In this document: positions 47,224-57,617 of the stretch, piece after piece | How positions within the stretch are numbered: the stretch's first letter is position 1 | Layout: each line of letters opens with the position of its first letter | Assembly: GCA_963930655.1 (NCBI GenBank) | Contig: OZ005605.1 | Span: 20,095,501-20,159,500 of the forward strand | Direction: 5' to 3' | DNA from: Myrica gale | Taxonomy: Eukaryota; Streptophyta; Magnoliopsida; Fagales; Myricaceae | Length of the DNA: 64,000 nucleotides | The notes under the pieces: model-generated | Databases searched by the model: none | Seen by the model: only the letters and a program-made list of their open reading frames with translations | Told to the model about the DNA's origin: nothing | Translations under genes and position numbers: made by a program

Positions 47224-49060
47224 TGTAATACTTCAAAAAAAAAAAAAAAAGAAGTTTGAAAAGTCAAAGTTTAAACGGTGCGGAGGGATAAGTTTATCCC
47301 TTCCGCAGCACCTCGTTTGAAAACTGAACGTAAAAACGTTCAGTTTTCAACGCGAATCTTCAAAGTTTTAAAAATTTGATTTCTTTTCGAATTTTGAACG
47401 GTTTTTGATGAAATTTTCGCCCTTTTTAAACCCATTTAGAGATCTTTAAGTTTAGATCTAGGTTAATTGCGAAAATTTCCTCTCAATATTGGAGTTTTCT
47501 CTCATTTGAAGCTCTCGCTCTCCTCTTTCTCTCTCTACACGAAATTCTCTTTCTCTTACCTTTGGAGACGCGATTTGTAGGAGTTTGGTGATTTTTGGAG
47601 GTAGGTTTGTTTTAATCTTGGTTTAGAAAGATATTTCTTTGGATTGATTTGGGTTATGCTGTTTTATAGACGTTGTTGGAGAGCCGTTCTTCACGTATTA
47701 GGCGCTTTTTCTTCGACTTCGTCGGCACAATTGGGTGAGCTTTTCTCTAAGTTCCGACCTTCAATGGAGTTTTAGATCTGAATATTCTAGATTTTCCAGT
47801 TTAGTTTTTGGTTTGCTGTAGGGTAATTAAAGGCGTTTTTGAGGAATTTCGCGATTTTGGGAATAGACAGAGTTATTGCAGTTCAGGTGTGTTGTTGTTG
47901 GAATTCTATTATTAAATTACTTTGGGGATGTACAAGGATTTAAATGAGGAGTTGACTGATTTTCAAATGGATTCTAGGTGCTGATTGACCTTTCAGCAAT
48001 TGTTTGTGAATCTTAAGCTTCGTTTAAGCATCGAGGTAAGTGGCTTATCAATGAGATTTTATTCCTCTAAACTTTTGTGGAATCTAAGTGCACGAAATAT
48101 TTAATTATTCTGTGAGATGAAATTGATTTAAAAATATTTCTTTGTGCGAAATTTAAATATCTTGTCATTGGTGAAATAGATTTTTAAAACGTGCACTATT
48201 TTATATAGTTTTGATTCATTATATGGGGAAAATATACAAATTTTTGATAAAGATGAAATGACTTAAATTTCATGAATTTGTTTGAAATATCAAACTTGAA
48301 ATGTTGGATTGTTGAAATATATTTATTTTGTGAGTATACTTTGAAAATTGTCTTTGTGCTGACAATATATCTCTGCGGTCTGTGTGGCCTAATGTTTGGA
48401 GGTCTTTGTGGCCTAGAGGTCTGTGTGGCCTAATATCTGGAGGTCTTTGTGGCCTAATATTTGGAGGTCTTTGTGGCCTAGAGGTCTGTGTGGCCTAATA
48501 TTTGGAGGTCTTTGTGGCCTGAAGGTCTGTGTGACCATTGGTTATTTCCCTATATTGCGCGGCCTTTGATAATTTTTGTTACAAACTGATATTTTTGAAT
48601 TCGGTATGACTCACAGTGTTTTATTTATGGATTTCGATTATTGTGATAAATTTTTTTTCCCTACCCTTATTGATTTGCTACTTACTGAGCTAGTTGTAGC
48701 TCACCACTTATTCTCTATCTTTCAGGTTTAGGAGTTGGTGGCAGCGAGTGATAGAAAGATTGTGAGTTGAAATCTCTGAGAATAATTGCTAGATGCAAAA
48801 TATTTGAATAAAGAGTCATCTGGAGACTCTAGTAATAATTGTTTTATTTTGAAGACTTTAGTAGTTTTATTGTTTATTGAGACTCTTATTAAGAGAAGTA
48901 TTTAATGATTAATGTTTTTAGTAGTGCTCTGACTAAACTGTTGGGATTCATTTTGACTATTGAAGATGAAATATAATTTTTTTATGAGCTCTTTTCTTGG
49001 TTGGGATGATATGTTCGAGTAGTATTCTATTTGTTTAGACTTTTGGGTCGGGGTGTTACA
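47224..49060 (+). repeat. 3' LTR of the chromovirus
   Basis: 1837 bp, the same ends and the same internal minisatellite as the left LTR, about 99.5% identical by eye. It is followed by the GGGAA target duplication and then, after a short spacer, the right arm of the Mutator-like element. Confidence 0.93.
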
Positions 49061-49389
49061 GGGAAAGAGTGCAAGTAGCAAGTATAAACCACCCGCGCTA
49101 GCCGTTGTAGGGCGACGAGCTGGCTGTGGGGCGAGGCTGGGCGGCAACTGTGGGCAGTGCGAAGAAACGAAGAAGGGATTTTCTGTGCGATTGTCGAAGA
49201 AGAAGAAGGGTTTCGAACGAGTTAGTTAGGTCTGTTCGCGAGTCAGCACTTGCAAACGGGACGAATTAGGTCATTTCGCGGGTCGCAGCGTGTTCTCATC
49301 TCTTGGATCTTGAAAATTTGATCGTGATCGTCCATCCGCTGTTACCAGCACAATAAGAATTAGCACACTAACCGAACCCTGACTGGAAC

Positions 49390-50463
49390 ATGCTTTGATG
49401 TTGTTTCTCTTCTCAACTAAATAAAAAATTAAGAGAAAAAATTAAATATTAGTGAAAATATTTTTCAATATTTTGTTTTAAGATTAAAAGTTGTAGTTTT
49501 TCTATTTTAAAAAATGTTTATTCATGTTTTCTTATTTATTTATTTATTTGATTCATTTGGGTTTGATTTAACAATTTCTTTGAGAGCAGTATATAGATTA
49601 ATTAAATTGGAACGATATAAGGTAAAACCATCACATAAAGAATTAGATTATTTTATTACATATAGAATACTACATACCATATTTGTTGTAACCGTTGTAT
49701 CTATATAAAGAAGTTTTTTAAAATTAAAAATTATAAAAAAACTATTTATGAATAACTATATCTCAATATAGATTAAATAGTTTAACAATTTTATCATAAT
49801 GATTTATAGATTAAATTTGAATATAAAAATTTAATTAATAATTTTTTATTTAAAAAGTCCAGAAGCGATTTAATTTTAAATTTATTGATCCGCCGCTGAA
49901 GAAACTTCCTTACCTCTGCATTTGCAGTCATTGAGAAATAGCCTCAGCAGTACCACCCATGTGAAATATGGACGAATTGGTTTAAATTTAATGTATTAGG
50001 GCCCGTCACATTGGCAAATATATGCCAACCCATGTGAAACATGTACGATTTGGTTTAATGTATTATGGCGCGTCGCATTGGCAAATACATACCAATCCAG
50101 TGGCCCCAATTGGGCAGGTTACACGTAAATTGCAACGCCGTGGAAAAGCGCGCCCAACCACCACGGACTTGGAGTTTTGTGATCCGGGAAAATTATTCAA
50201 CACAGTCGCCATCAGAAACAACAGTAGTGGGGGGGCCATTCTTAGAACTCTCAAAAAATCTTTGGCATTTTGTTCGTTTTTTCCGTTCTGTTTTGAATTT
50301 TAACCCCTCAAAATATGATGTTATGAGATTAGCCCCTTTAGATTTTGATTTCTACATTTGTTGTTGTTCGTCAAGTCAAAGAGCTATCACCTATATGCAC
50401 CATTTTTTCTAATTTTTGAAGGGAAAAGTGACCGAAAAAAAAAGCTTTCTACCACGCAGGAGA
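49390..50463. other. Intergenic, AT-rich
   Basis: No gene called. GCAGTATATAGATTAATTAAATTGGAACGATATAA at about 49586 closely matches 33863-33900 in the proximal copy, another word shared by the duplicated neighbourhoods. A GATCCGCCGCTGA near 49887 resembles a hAT end. A 60 bp segment (CCCATGTGAAA...ATGTATTA near 49960) is repeated at about 50032. Confidence 0.4.
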
Positions 50464-50485
50464 CTAGTGATAAATTAATAAAGGG

Positions 50486-51090
50486 CAAAATATAGGTGAT
50501 TCTACATTTCTTTCATTTTCAATAAGAATCGGATACAAATCACAAAATGCTGAGAAAAAAGAAAAATACAAACCACACACAAAAAAAGGGACACAAAGAG
50601 TTGTTGAAAATTGAAATAGAAAGAAAACATCATACGACAGATTACGATGTTTTAGGAATCCTTTGCGTATACAGTATACCTTCACACGACTCTCTTTTGG
50701 GCCAGACAGTTGGCTGCAACTCGTTTGTTTTGGTTCGGGAGCGGATGCCACGTATTCAGTTTGAAAGTGACAGACAATCTTGTTCTGATCCAATATGTGC
50801 TCAAATATATCAATCTTTTCTTCTAGCTTAACTCTGATCATTCTTTCTCCGACGTGAGGTTTGAAAACGGTTTTTCTGTCCTTTTGTTTGATTTCTTTGG
50901 AGAAATCGTAGTTAAGGGCACCGCCACAAGATAAAGAAGCACTTGTGGGCGAGTCCTCTTTCTGGTTTCTACGAAGCCGAAGTGAAAGTGATTGACGATC
51001 AGTAATCAATGAACTTTCGTTTGGGTCCGCCGTGAGATTCTGATCGCTCATTTCCGAAATCTCGTACGAATGGACACGTGGAGTTTGCAT
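50486..51090 (-). CDS. Unrecognised small protein, two-exon gene candidate
   Basis: I do not recognise the family. A minus-strand frame starts at 51090 (MQTPRVHSYEISEM) or at an internal ATG at 51051 (MSDQNLTADPNESSL) and reads a hydrophilic protein with SLSLRLRRNQKEDSPTSASL, a basic KEIKQKDRKTVFKPHVGERM part, and a helix-like RVKLEEKIDIFEHILDQNKI. Near 50680 the frame meets a donor-like AAG/GTATAC. After an acceptor-like TTTTTTCTCAG at about 50550 the phase continues HFVICIRFLLKMKEM-stop. The spliced product would be about 150 aa, probably nuclear or cytosolic since no signal or membrane segment precedes. Support: even codon use, TATAAA about 150 bp upstream on this strand, and three G-boxes at the 5' end. 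No homologue is known to me, so it could still be chance. Confidence 0.42.
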
Positions 51091-51215
51091 GTTTCACGTG
51101 AACCATTAGAGAACGTGGCACGTGGAGGACAGCTGATATGTTACGGAGACTTTTATGGGCAACGAGGGGAGGCTTTTTTGTGGGTCAGCTTTCGACTTAC
51201 TGATTTATATGGACT
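51075..51215 (-). promoter_or_regulatory. Three G-boxes and TATA upstream of the small gene
   Basis: CACGTG occurs at 51075-51080, 51095-51100 and 51119-51124, each in ABRE/G-box context (ACACGTGG, CACGTGAA, CACGTGG). A CATATAAATC TATA-like box on the minus strand is near 51203-51212. If translation starts at 51051, all three boxes are in the leader or core promoter. Confidence 0.4.
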
Positions 51216-52671
51216 GCGTTTTTTCTGAGATTATAGGGACCGCGTTTAAATAATGAAAGTGACTACTTGTCTTTATTACGTAGGACACGTTCCCTTAAAA
51301 AAATTCTCAATATTTTTTTTAATCCTTACTATTCTTCAATTATAATAATTTTTAACACCACAAAAAAATAAATACAATACGGAACTAATAAAATTAAAAT
51401 TATATAAAAATTTTCAAAATACAAAAAATCCTCACAAAATTACTTAACCGAACACCCTTAAAAAATAATAATTTTGATTATTTTTTAAATTGGTATTAAT
51501 TTCAAGAAGTATATTTTAATGATCTGATCAGATCTATTCGGTAGTGTTTGCAAAACGTGGCCTGTATGTCAAGATTTTTTTTTTAAAAATTCACAATTAC
51601 TTTTTTAAAAATTCTATTCTACTTTTACAAACTCTAATATTTTTTTAAAAATTTCAATTTGTTACAAATTTCAATATCATTTACAAACTCCAACAACATT
51701 TTTACTAATTCCAACAGAATCTACATTATTTTTCATGAATTATTTTCCATCCAAACTCAGTTGTTATTTTTGAAAAAAATTGAAATATTAGACAAAATTC
51801 ACATGCAAACATAAAAGTGCCATTATTTTTTTGTCCAATATTTAGGTTAATTGACTATTTTATCTTTATTACTTATATCTACAACTACGACTTTACTCAA
51901 TTAAAAAAAACACAATTAATTTCTCTTTTATATTTTTCACTTATTCCAAACATTATTTAACACTAGAATCATTGGTCTAAAAAATTTACAACCACCTCGT
52001 ATAATATTTTAAATTAATTTCTCGCAAAATCCAATGAAATTCTAATCTACTAATTTTTACAACACTCACTAGATTTTTTATATTTTTAAGGTTTTTGGAA
52101 ACACCCGACTACAAAATTGTAATGCCTTCCCGTGCAGCTTTTGGTGATATTGATATTTATGAAAGCATAATATTGCAGAATGAATGAAAATTTTTAAGAA
52201 CATGACGTAGTAGTACCCTGAGTCTCACGTGGGTGGAAGATAAGAAGTAATATAGAAGCTAAAGTCTCACATTGTTGCTTCGGGTATAACTGGATTTTAA
52301 AATGATTTGAAAGGACTTAAAAAGCTACATTAATGATTAGTAGTTTTGAAATCAAAGTGCGGCTGAAGTCAAAGTGAAGCTGTGGCTGGCGCTGTTCTTA
52401 ATTGGTTTGTAACATTTTATTTTATAAGATTTGAAAACTCCATTCTCATTTGTGCCCTCTCTCTTAAAAGTAAGAAAATAATGTTTGTCACAACTCAAAA
52501 TGGCTTTATTCTACCATCCTTCAGGCCTTAGGGGTAGGCAAAAATCCGCCGACCCATCCGAAATCGACTGACTTAACCCGAACAGTTTGAGTTACCCCGA
52601 GCTAGAGCCTTTGAAACAATTTTTTTTATCCTACCACCCTTTGTGTTGCTTTAACCTCGCACTTATTGAGG
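51216..52671. other. Intergenic with degraded AT-rich MITE-like blocks
   Basis: Blocks near 51290-51460 and 51538-51765 carry the family words ATTTTT, CAATTTCAACAA and CATCCAAACTC, but without clean ends. No gene is recognisable. Confidence 0.35.
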
Positions 52672-53144
52672 GGCGTTTGATTGCGCAAAACCTCGGGCTC
52701 AAAAAATCCGGGCTCTCCAAATGCAATTGCACCCCAAAAATGTCGGAGGTACCAAATATTGAGACATTTTTGACCCTGAAATAACCCTTGTATTTCCAAA
52801 ACTACCCTCATCAACAGTGAGCCTCTTAACACATTGCAAGGGCAGAAATGAAATTTAAAAAAACACGTGGTACCTATCAGACATGTTGGGTGCCTCACCA
52901 AAAAGAAGAAGCAAAAAGGTAAAAAAAAGGAAACAACACTGTAGGTGGCTCAATTTTTTTCAAGATTATTATTTCGCACAAAAGTCAAACTATACAATCC
53001 AATCATTAAAATTAATTACAACTCTAACATTTCCAATATTTATTCAACCACACTTCATCATTTTTACTATTTACGCAAACATCTATAAACAAAAGATTCC
53101 TAAAATTTTAAGAATATTCTCTAAAATTTTGGCAATCAAACGCC
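52672..53144. mobile_element. MITE-like element with perfect 13 bp inverted ends
   Basis: GGCGTTTGATTGC (52672-52684) and GCAATCAAACGCC (53132-53144) are perfect inverted copies bounding 473 bp. The interior is non-coding and unlike the shorter AT-rich family. No clear target duplication. Confidence 0.65.
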
Positions 53145-53662
53145 GCCAATTATAATGTTAAGTTAGTGTAATAATATGGGTTAAATACTTTGTTTGTACC
53201 TGCATGTGATTCTACCTTTTCTCAGATACTTTCTTAAGATTCACTTCGTCCTACCGTGGTCTCTAATGTTAACAACTTTCTTCATTACACGGCCCTCAAT
53301 TAATGCGGCCCCATAAACATAATGGTTTATGTTGTTATTTAATGCATAATGTCGTACTTTTGTTCGGCAAATTTGAACTTAAACCTTTCATAAAGTGCTA
53401 TTTAATGCATAATATTGACCTTAATTTGATCCGGGCTTTAATTTTGTGACAAAAGCAAGTTATGTTATTGTGTGGTGGGGTACATGGTACTCTACTCGAT
53501 GCTTCTCATCGAAGAATCAATTAGATATCTTCACACCCGTGATGATTAAAGAACATATGGGTCACAGTACTAACCATGCACGTGAGATTTCAAAAACGTG
53601 TGGTGTCAAATCGACTCACTGTACGAGAGTGTGGCATATTTGTGTCATCTTACGCCGTTGCC

Positions 53663-53670
53663 TATATAAA
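53663..53670 (+). promoter_or_regulatory. TATA box of the intact terpene synthase
   Basis: TATATAAA lies 88 bp upstream of the start ATG at 53758, a usual spacing for a TATA box and a short leader. No second candidate is nearby. Confidence 0.6.
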
Positions 53671-53757
53671 GCAGTCTAGATTTCGCCCAACCCTGCCATC
53701 TGCTCAGCATTGCTAAAAGTAACTTCTGCATTGATACATTCAAGCTATTCGGTCATT

Positions 53758-56304
53758 ATGGCGTGCCAGAAACCATTGCAAGCCCAGCAGCAAAATTTAC
53801 CATCCCAGACGAAATCTGAATCCCCTCATATCATAGATGAAAGTCGACGATCTGCCCATTACAAGCCAAATATCTGGAAATATGATTACCTACAGTCGCT
53901 TAACAGTGTATATGATGTGAGAATCCTTCCCTGCCATAATACGGTTTGAGCATTTATTTTGAAAGAAAATTTGGTTGGTGTTTCACTGTTTTAGTTTCAT
54001 CTACTGACTCAAGTTATAATTTTGGGATTAATGATGTTTTTGCAGGGAATGGAATATAAAAGAAGGGCAGAAAAGCTGATTGAGGATGCAAGGATCATAT
54101 TTGTGGAAGCAGATGACGTACTGTCTAAATTGCAGCTGATTGACAACATAAAGAAGTTAGGGTTAGCCAACCACTTTGATGTCGAAATCAAGGAGGCTCT
54201 TGCCACCATAGCACTCATTAATAAGAAAAACTGGAGTCTTGGAGAGGAACCCCACAGTACTGCGCTATGCTTTAGACTTCTTAGGCAGCATGGCTATGAT
54301 GTTTCACAAGGTTATAAAATGACTTGATGAATGTTCCTTTCTTTCATCTGTTCGTTGAATCACTTTATATACACGCCAAACTACCTAGGTGTTAATTCAA
54401 CTAACATAACTTACTCGAGTAACTGCTACTGCTACTGGGTTAATAGCTCCTGAATTTTAGCATCTAATAAATACACACACAATTAATTATATGGTGTCTC
54501 CAAATACTGATACCTAACTTCAATTGATGATCTGGAACTCAGATATGTTTAGCGGCTTCATAGATGAAAAGATAGGCGTATTCAGGAAAAGCGCAGACGC
54601 AAATATCAAAGGAATCTTGGAGCTTTTGGAGGCCTCACACCTAGCTTTAGAAGGTGAAAACATCCTGGAAGTGGTTAGAGAATTGTCAACCGCAACTCTC
54701 AATGCAACCCTTCCTAGTTTAGAGAGCAACCTTTCCAAGCAAGTGACCCATGCTTTGGAGACTCCATCACAACAGAGGTTGCAGTGGTTTGACGTCAAAT
54801 GGCAAATCACAGCGTATGAAAAAGACAGGCACATGAATGCTAGTTTACTCGAACTTGCTAAACTAAATTTCAACACAAGCCAAGCCACGATCCAAAAAGA
54901 ACTAAGGGAACTGTCCAGGTAACAATGAAAAACACTATTTTGTCCTATATATCTGATATTATAACAAATTCACCACAAGATACTAAGTACGTATGTAGAA
55001 GAAGGCCGTCTTATCTGTTCTTTTGTGTCATCTAGCTGGTGGAGGAATCTGGGCGTCACGGAGAACTTGAATTTCGCAAGAGACAGACTGGTTGAAACTT
55101 TCATGTGCTCAGTGGGCTTTGCGTGCGACCCTCAGAAGAAGAGTTTCAGAAAATGGCTCACTAAAGTCCTCAATCTGATACTGATAATAGATGATGTTTA
55201 TGATATTTATGGCACATTGGAAGAACTAAAGCACTTCACCAACGCCGTAAACAGGTTATTTCGGCAAATCTATATCATCGCTGAGAGATTTCAATATTTA
55301 TGGCACATGACTTTCTGAAGTTTTGAATTCTAAACAGCTTGATACTTTCAGGTGGGACGTCAGGGAAATTCAACATCTTCCAGAGTGTATGAAGATCTGC
55401 TTCGTAGCACTCTACGATATGATTAACGAATTTGCTGAAGAAACTCAAATGGGGAAGGGTTCGGACCAAGTATTACCTCATCTAAAGAAAGCGGTACTCA
55501 TCTGTTCGTTTCCTGTGAATGACGTTGACTATGATACCGGTTATTGTGTGAGTGAGACTATTGTATGAGTGTGTGCTATAAAGCTGAAGATTGTCGCTAT
55601 TTGAATTTTTTTTAGTGAAATCCTTTTTCTTTCTTTCTGGTAATAGTGGACAGATTTTTGTATGGCGTTACTTGTGGAAGTGAAGTGGTTCAACATGGGC
55701 TACACACCAACCCTACAGAAATATCTAAGTAACGCATGGATCTCATCATCCGGCTCTGTGATCTTGGTTCATGCATTTTTCTGTATTCAAGATGAAGCAA
55801 CGGAGGAGTTTGAAGCCTTTATGTTGAGAAACCAAGACCTCCTGTACAATTTATCTCTGATAATTCGACTCTGCAATGATCTGGGAACTTCAGCGGTAAA
55901 AAAATCAGTACTCTTTCCGTTAGCTAGATAAAATCAGAAAAAGCCTCTTGAGGATTCTTTCCTCAGATTTGATTATAACACCTAATTGGTACCATCACTT
56001 GTAGCAGGCTGAACTAGAAAGAGGCGATGCTCCTTCATCAATTCTATGTTTCATGAGAGAAGTGAACGTTTCTGAGGAAATAGCTAGGAAGCATATCCAA
56101 GGCATGATAAACAAAGCGTGGAAGAAATTAAATGGGCAGTGCTTAACCCAATTGCCCACGTTGCAGTCATTGGCCAATATAGTCACAAATGTTGCCCGTG
56201 TAGCGCTTGGCCTTTATCGACATGGAGATGGATTGGGTGATCAAGATCGAGAGACTCGGAAAAATATCCAGTCTTTACTGGTTGAACCTCTCATGCTCAA
56301 CTGA
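53758..56304 (+). CDS. Terpene synthase, TPS-b type, intact
   Basis: Class I terpene synthase that ionises a prenyl diphosphate; the TPS-b group makes mostly monoterpenes (and isoprene). Seven exons, 53758-53916, 54046-54310, 54543-54918, 55036-55254, 55352-55493, 55647-55895 and 56008-56304, all GT-AG and in phase, give 568 aa, the seven-exon layout of the angiosperm TPS-a/b/g genes. Motifs: RRSAHYKPNIW (RRx8W) at about residue 30, FARDR, DDVYD in exon 4, and NDLGTSAAE (NSE/DTE) spanning exons 6-7. The segment before RR is only about 29 aa, with Gln and charged residues (MACQKPLQAQQQNLPSQTKS), unlike an ordinary plastid transit peptide. Product and compartment cannot be named from sequence. 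A decayed copy lies 17 kb upstream. Confidence 0.92.
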
Positions 56305-57428
56305 ATTGGAATCTCGTATCACGGTCACGGATACGTACGGCGTCTATTTGCCAGCTATATATGTTCTTAGAATTCCTGTCGTATGTTACTTTAGATTTAT
56401 GCTTGGCCTTTTCTCTGTCAGACAATAAGAAGTGTCATAGCTGTAAAAGTCTCTCTCTGGCAATCAAATAAGTGCTATTATATATAGCTCTACTTACTAT
56501 CTCGCTTGTAGAATAATTCTCCATTTCTGCTAGCTATGTGAACTGGGAACTTTAATGTTGTTTGGTATTCTTTAGTCTGTTCTAGTAAAAGTAATACTGC
56601 ATGCAAACATAAATTCACAGCATTCTGCCTTTGGCTTCGTCTGAAATATTATAAGCCTCTGCGGTATTTACAGAACTATGCATCAAATTTCAACAGACGG
56701 CTTCACAGCCTAAGGCAGTTAGTCAAATTCTAGTAAATCTCACATTGCGCAACAGCGACGAGACTCGAGATGGAGTTTCGGTTTAACTGGGACCGTTGTT
56801 CCGATTGGTCAATTTATTACAAATAAGATTTAGGCCCAACCAGCTTGGGCCTAGGGTGTTTTTTCATTTCCGATGGTATTGGACATCTTGGGCCTAACGT
56901 GACCTTCTGATGTCAAGTTATTTATTTTGAGCGTATTTGGTGAGCATTAAATTATGAGATTTTTTTTTTTTTAAAAAAATTCTAGATTTTTATGTTTAGG
57001 TTTCTAGAATTGACCAATCATCACTTGGGTTTAAGCCACGTTTACAAAATCACTCTCTCAGTCACATTTTTAGATCTAAAATCAAAATTGATGACACTAC
57101 ACCATAAGTGTCTCAAGTATTTTAAAAATAAATTAAAATATTTTTTATGATTTAATTTTTATTTAATTTTATGAACTTTTTTAACTTTATTTTTTATTTA
57201 AATTAAATTATAACAGTAAATTTATTGTTATAATTTTTATTTTTCTTTATTTCTAAAACACGTGACATGCCATATAACCAATTTATTTTATATATTTCAA
57301 AATAGGTACAATTTAATTCTGATAGATAAATAGAAAAGACTCATATATAGTCCCATATGCTAATCAAGATAGAATGCTAGTAATATGTTTACTAAAAAAA
57401 TTAAATCTCTAATTAAGTTTTTTATTTA
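56305..57428. other. Terpene synthase 3' flank and intergenic
   Basis: Probable 3' UTR, then AT-rich sequence without a gene. Confidence 0.4.
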
Positions 57429-57617
57429 ATTTGGTGTTTGTGTATTAAAATTTTGAGATGGTTAAAATTGGGGTATGGAAGTTGGTGAAGAAGTTAGGGG
57501 AGAAATGATTTGAATGATTTTTTATATTTATTATAGTGAAAATAGATGATTTGATGGGAGATAGATTATTTTGTAGTTATATTATACCAAAATTTTAGAA
57601 TTTTGACACCCAAACAA
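57429..57617. repeat. AT-rich MITE family member
   Basis: Starts TTGGTGTTTGTGTATTAAAATTTTGAG and ends AAAATTTTGACACCCAAACAAT; the core has GGTGAAGAAGTTAGGGGAGAAATGATTTG and GATGATTTGATGGGAGATAGATT, the reverse sense of the 15162 and 25102 cores. Confidence 0.55.

Larger units (their letters stand above)
40516..49060 (+). mobile_element. Ty3/gypsy LTR retrotransposon, Tekay/Del-type chromovirus
   Basis: 8.5 kb element with two nearly identical LTRs, TG...CA ends and a 5 bp target duplication GGGAA (40511-40515 and 49061-49065). A tRNA-iMet-type primer site TGGTATCAGAGC starts two bases after the left LTR (42362-42373), and a purine tract AAGGGGGGAAGA precedes the right LTR. The interior (42713-47212) holds, in order, gag with a CCHC zinc knuckle (about 43.6 kb), aspartic protease (about 43.85 kb), reverse transcriptase (about 44.4-45.0 kb), RNase H (about 45.3-45.6 kb), integrase (about 45.9-46.7 kb) and a chromodomain-like end (about 47.0-47.2 kb). 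The order and the C-terminal chromodomain point to a chromovirus of the Tekay/Del group. The coding region is broken at about two points. LTRs differ at about nine sites in 1.84 kb, so insertion is recent, of the order of a few hundred thousand years at usual plant rates. Confidence 0.93.
39817..49379. mobile_element. Mutator-like element carrying a nested LTR retrotransposon
   Basis: The left end (39817-about 40095) and right end (about 49100-49379) are long imperfect inverted repeats. The left GTGCTAATTCTTATTGT, GATCAAATTTTCAAGAT, CGTCCCGTTTGCAAGTGCTGA, CCCTTCTTCTTCTTCGACAATCGCACAG and CTTCTTCGTTTCTTC all recur, in order, in the reverse complement of the right. Outermost bases are GGGTCCAGTTAC and the complement of ...AACCGAACCC. 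Flanks are the 10 bp TGACTGGAAC. Removing the 8.5 kb retrotransposon leaves an element of about 1.0 kb with no transposase, hence non-autonomous. The stretch 40096-40515 between the left arm and the LTR has no recognisable gene. Confidence 0.75.

Noticed and set aside
49500-49710. Frame with VYRLIKLERYK near 49580 as a gene
   Set aside because: It is short and AT-rich, and is shared with 33863-33905; more likely a transposon scrap or duplicated spacer than a gene.
53710-53757. Terpene synthase extension from a TTG codon
   Set aside because: Non-ATG initiation is rare; the ATG at 53758 fits the TATA spacing and the family.
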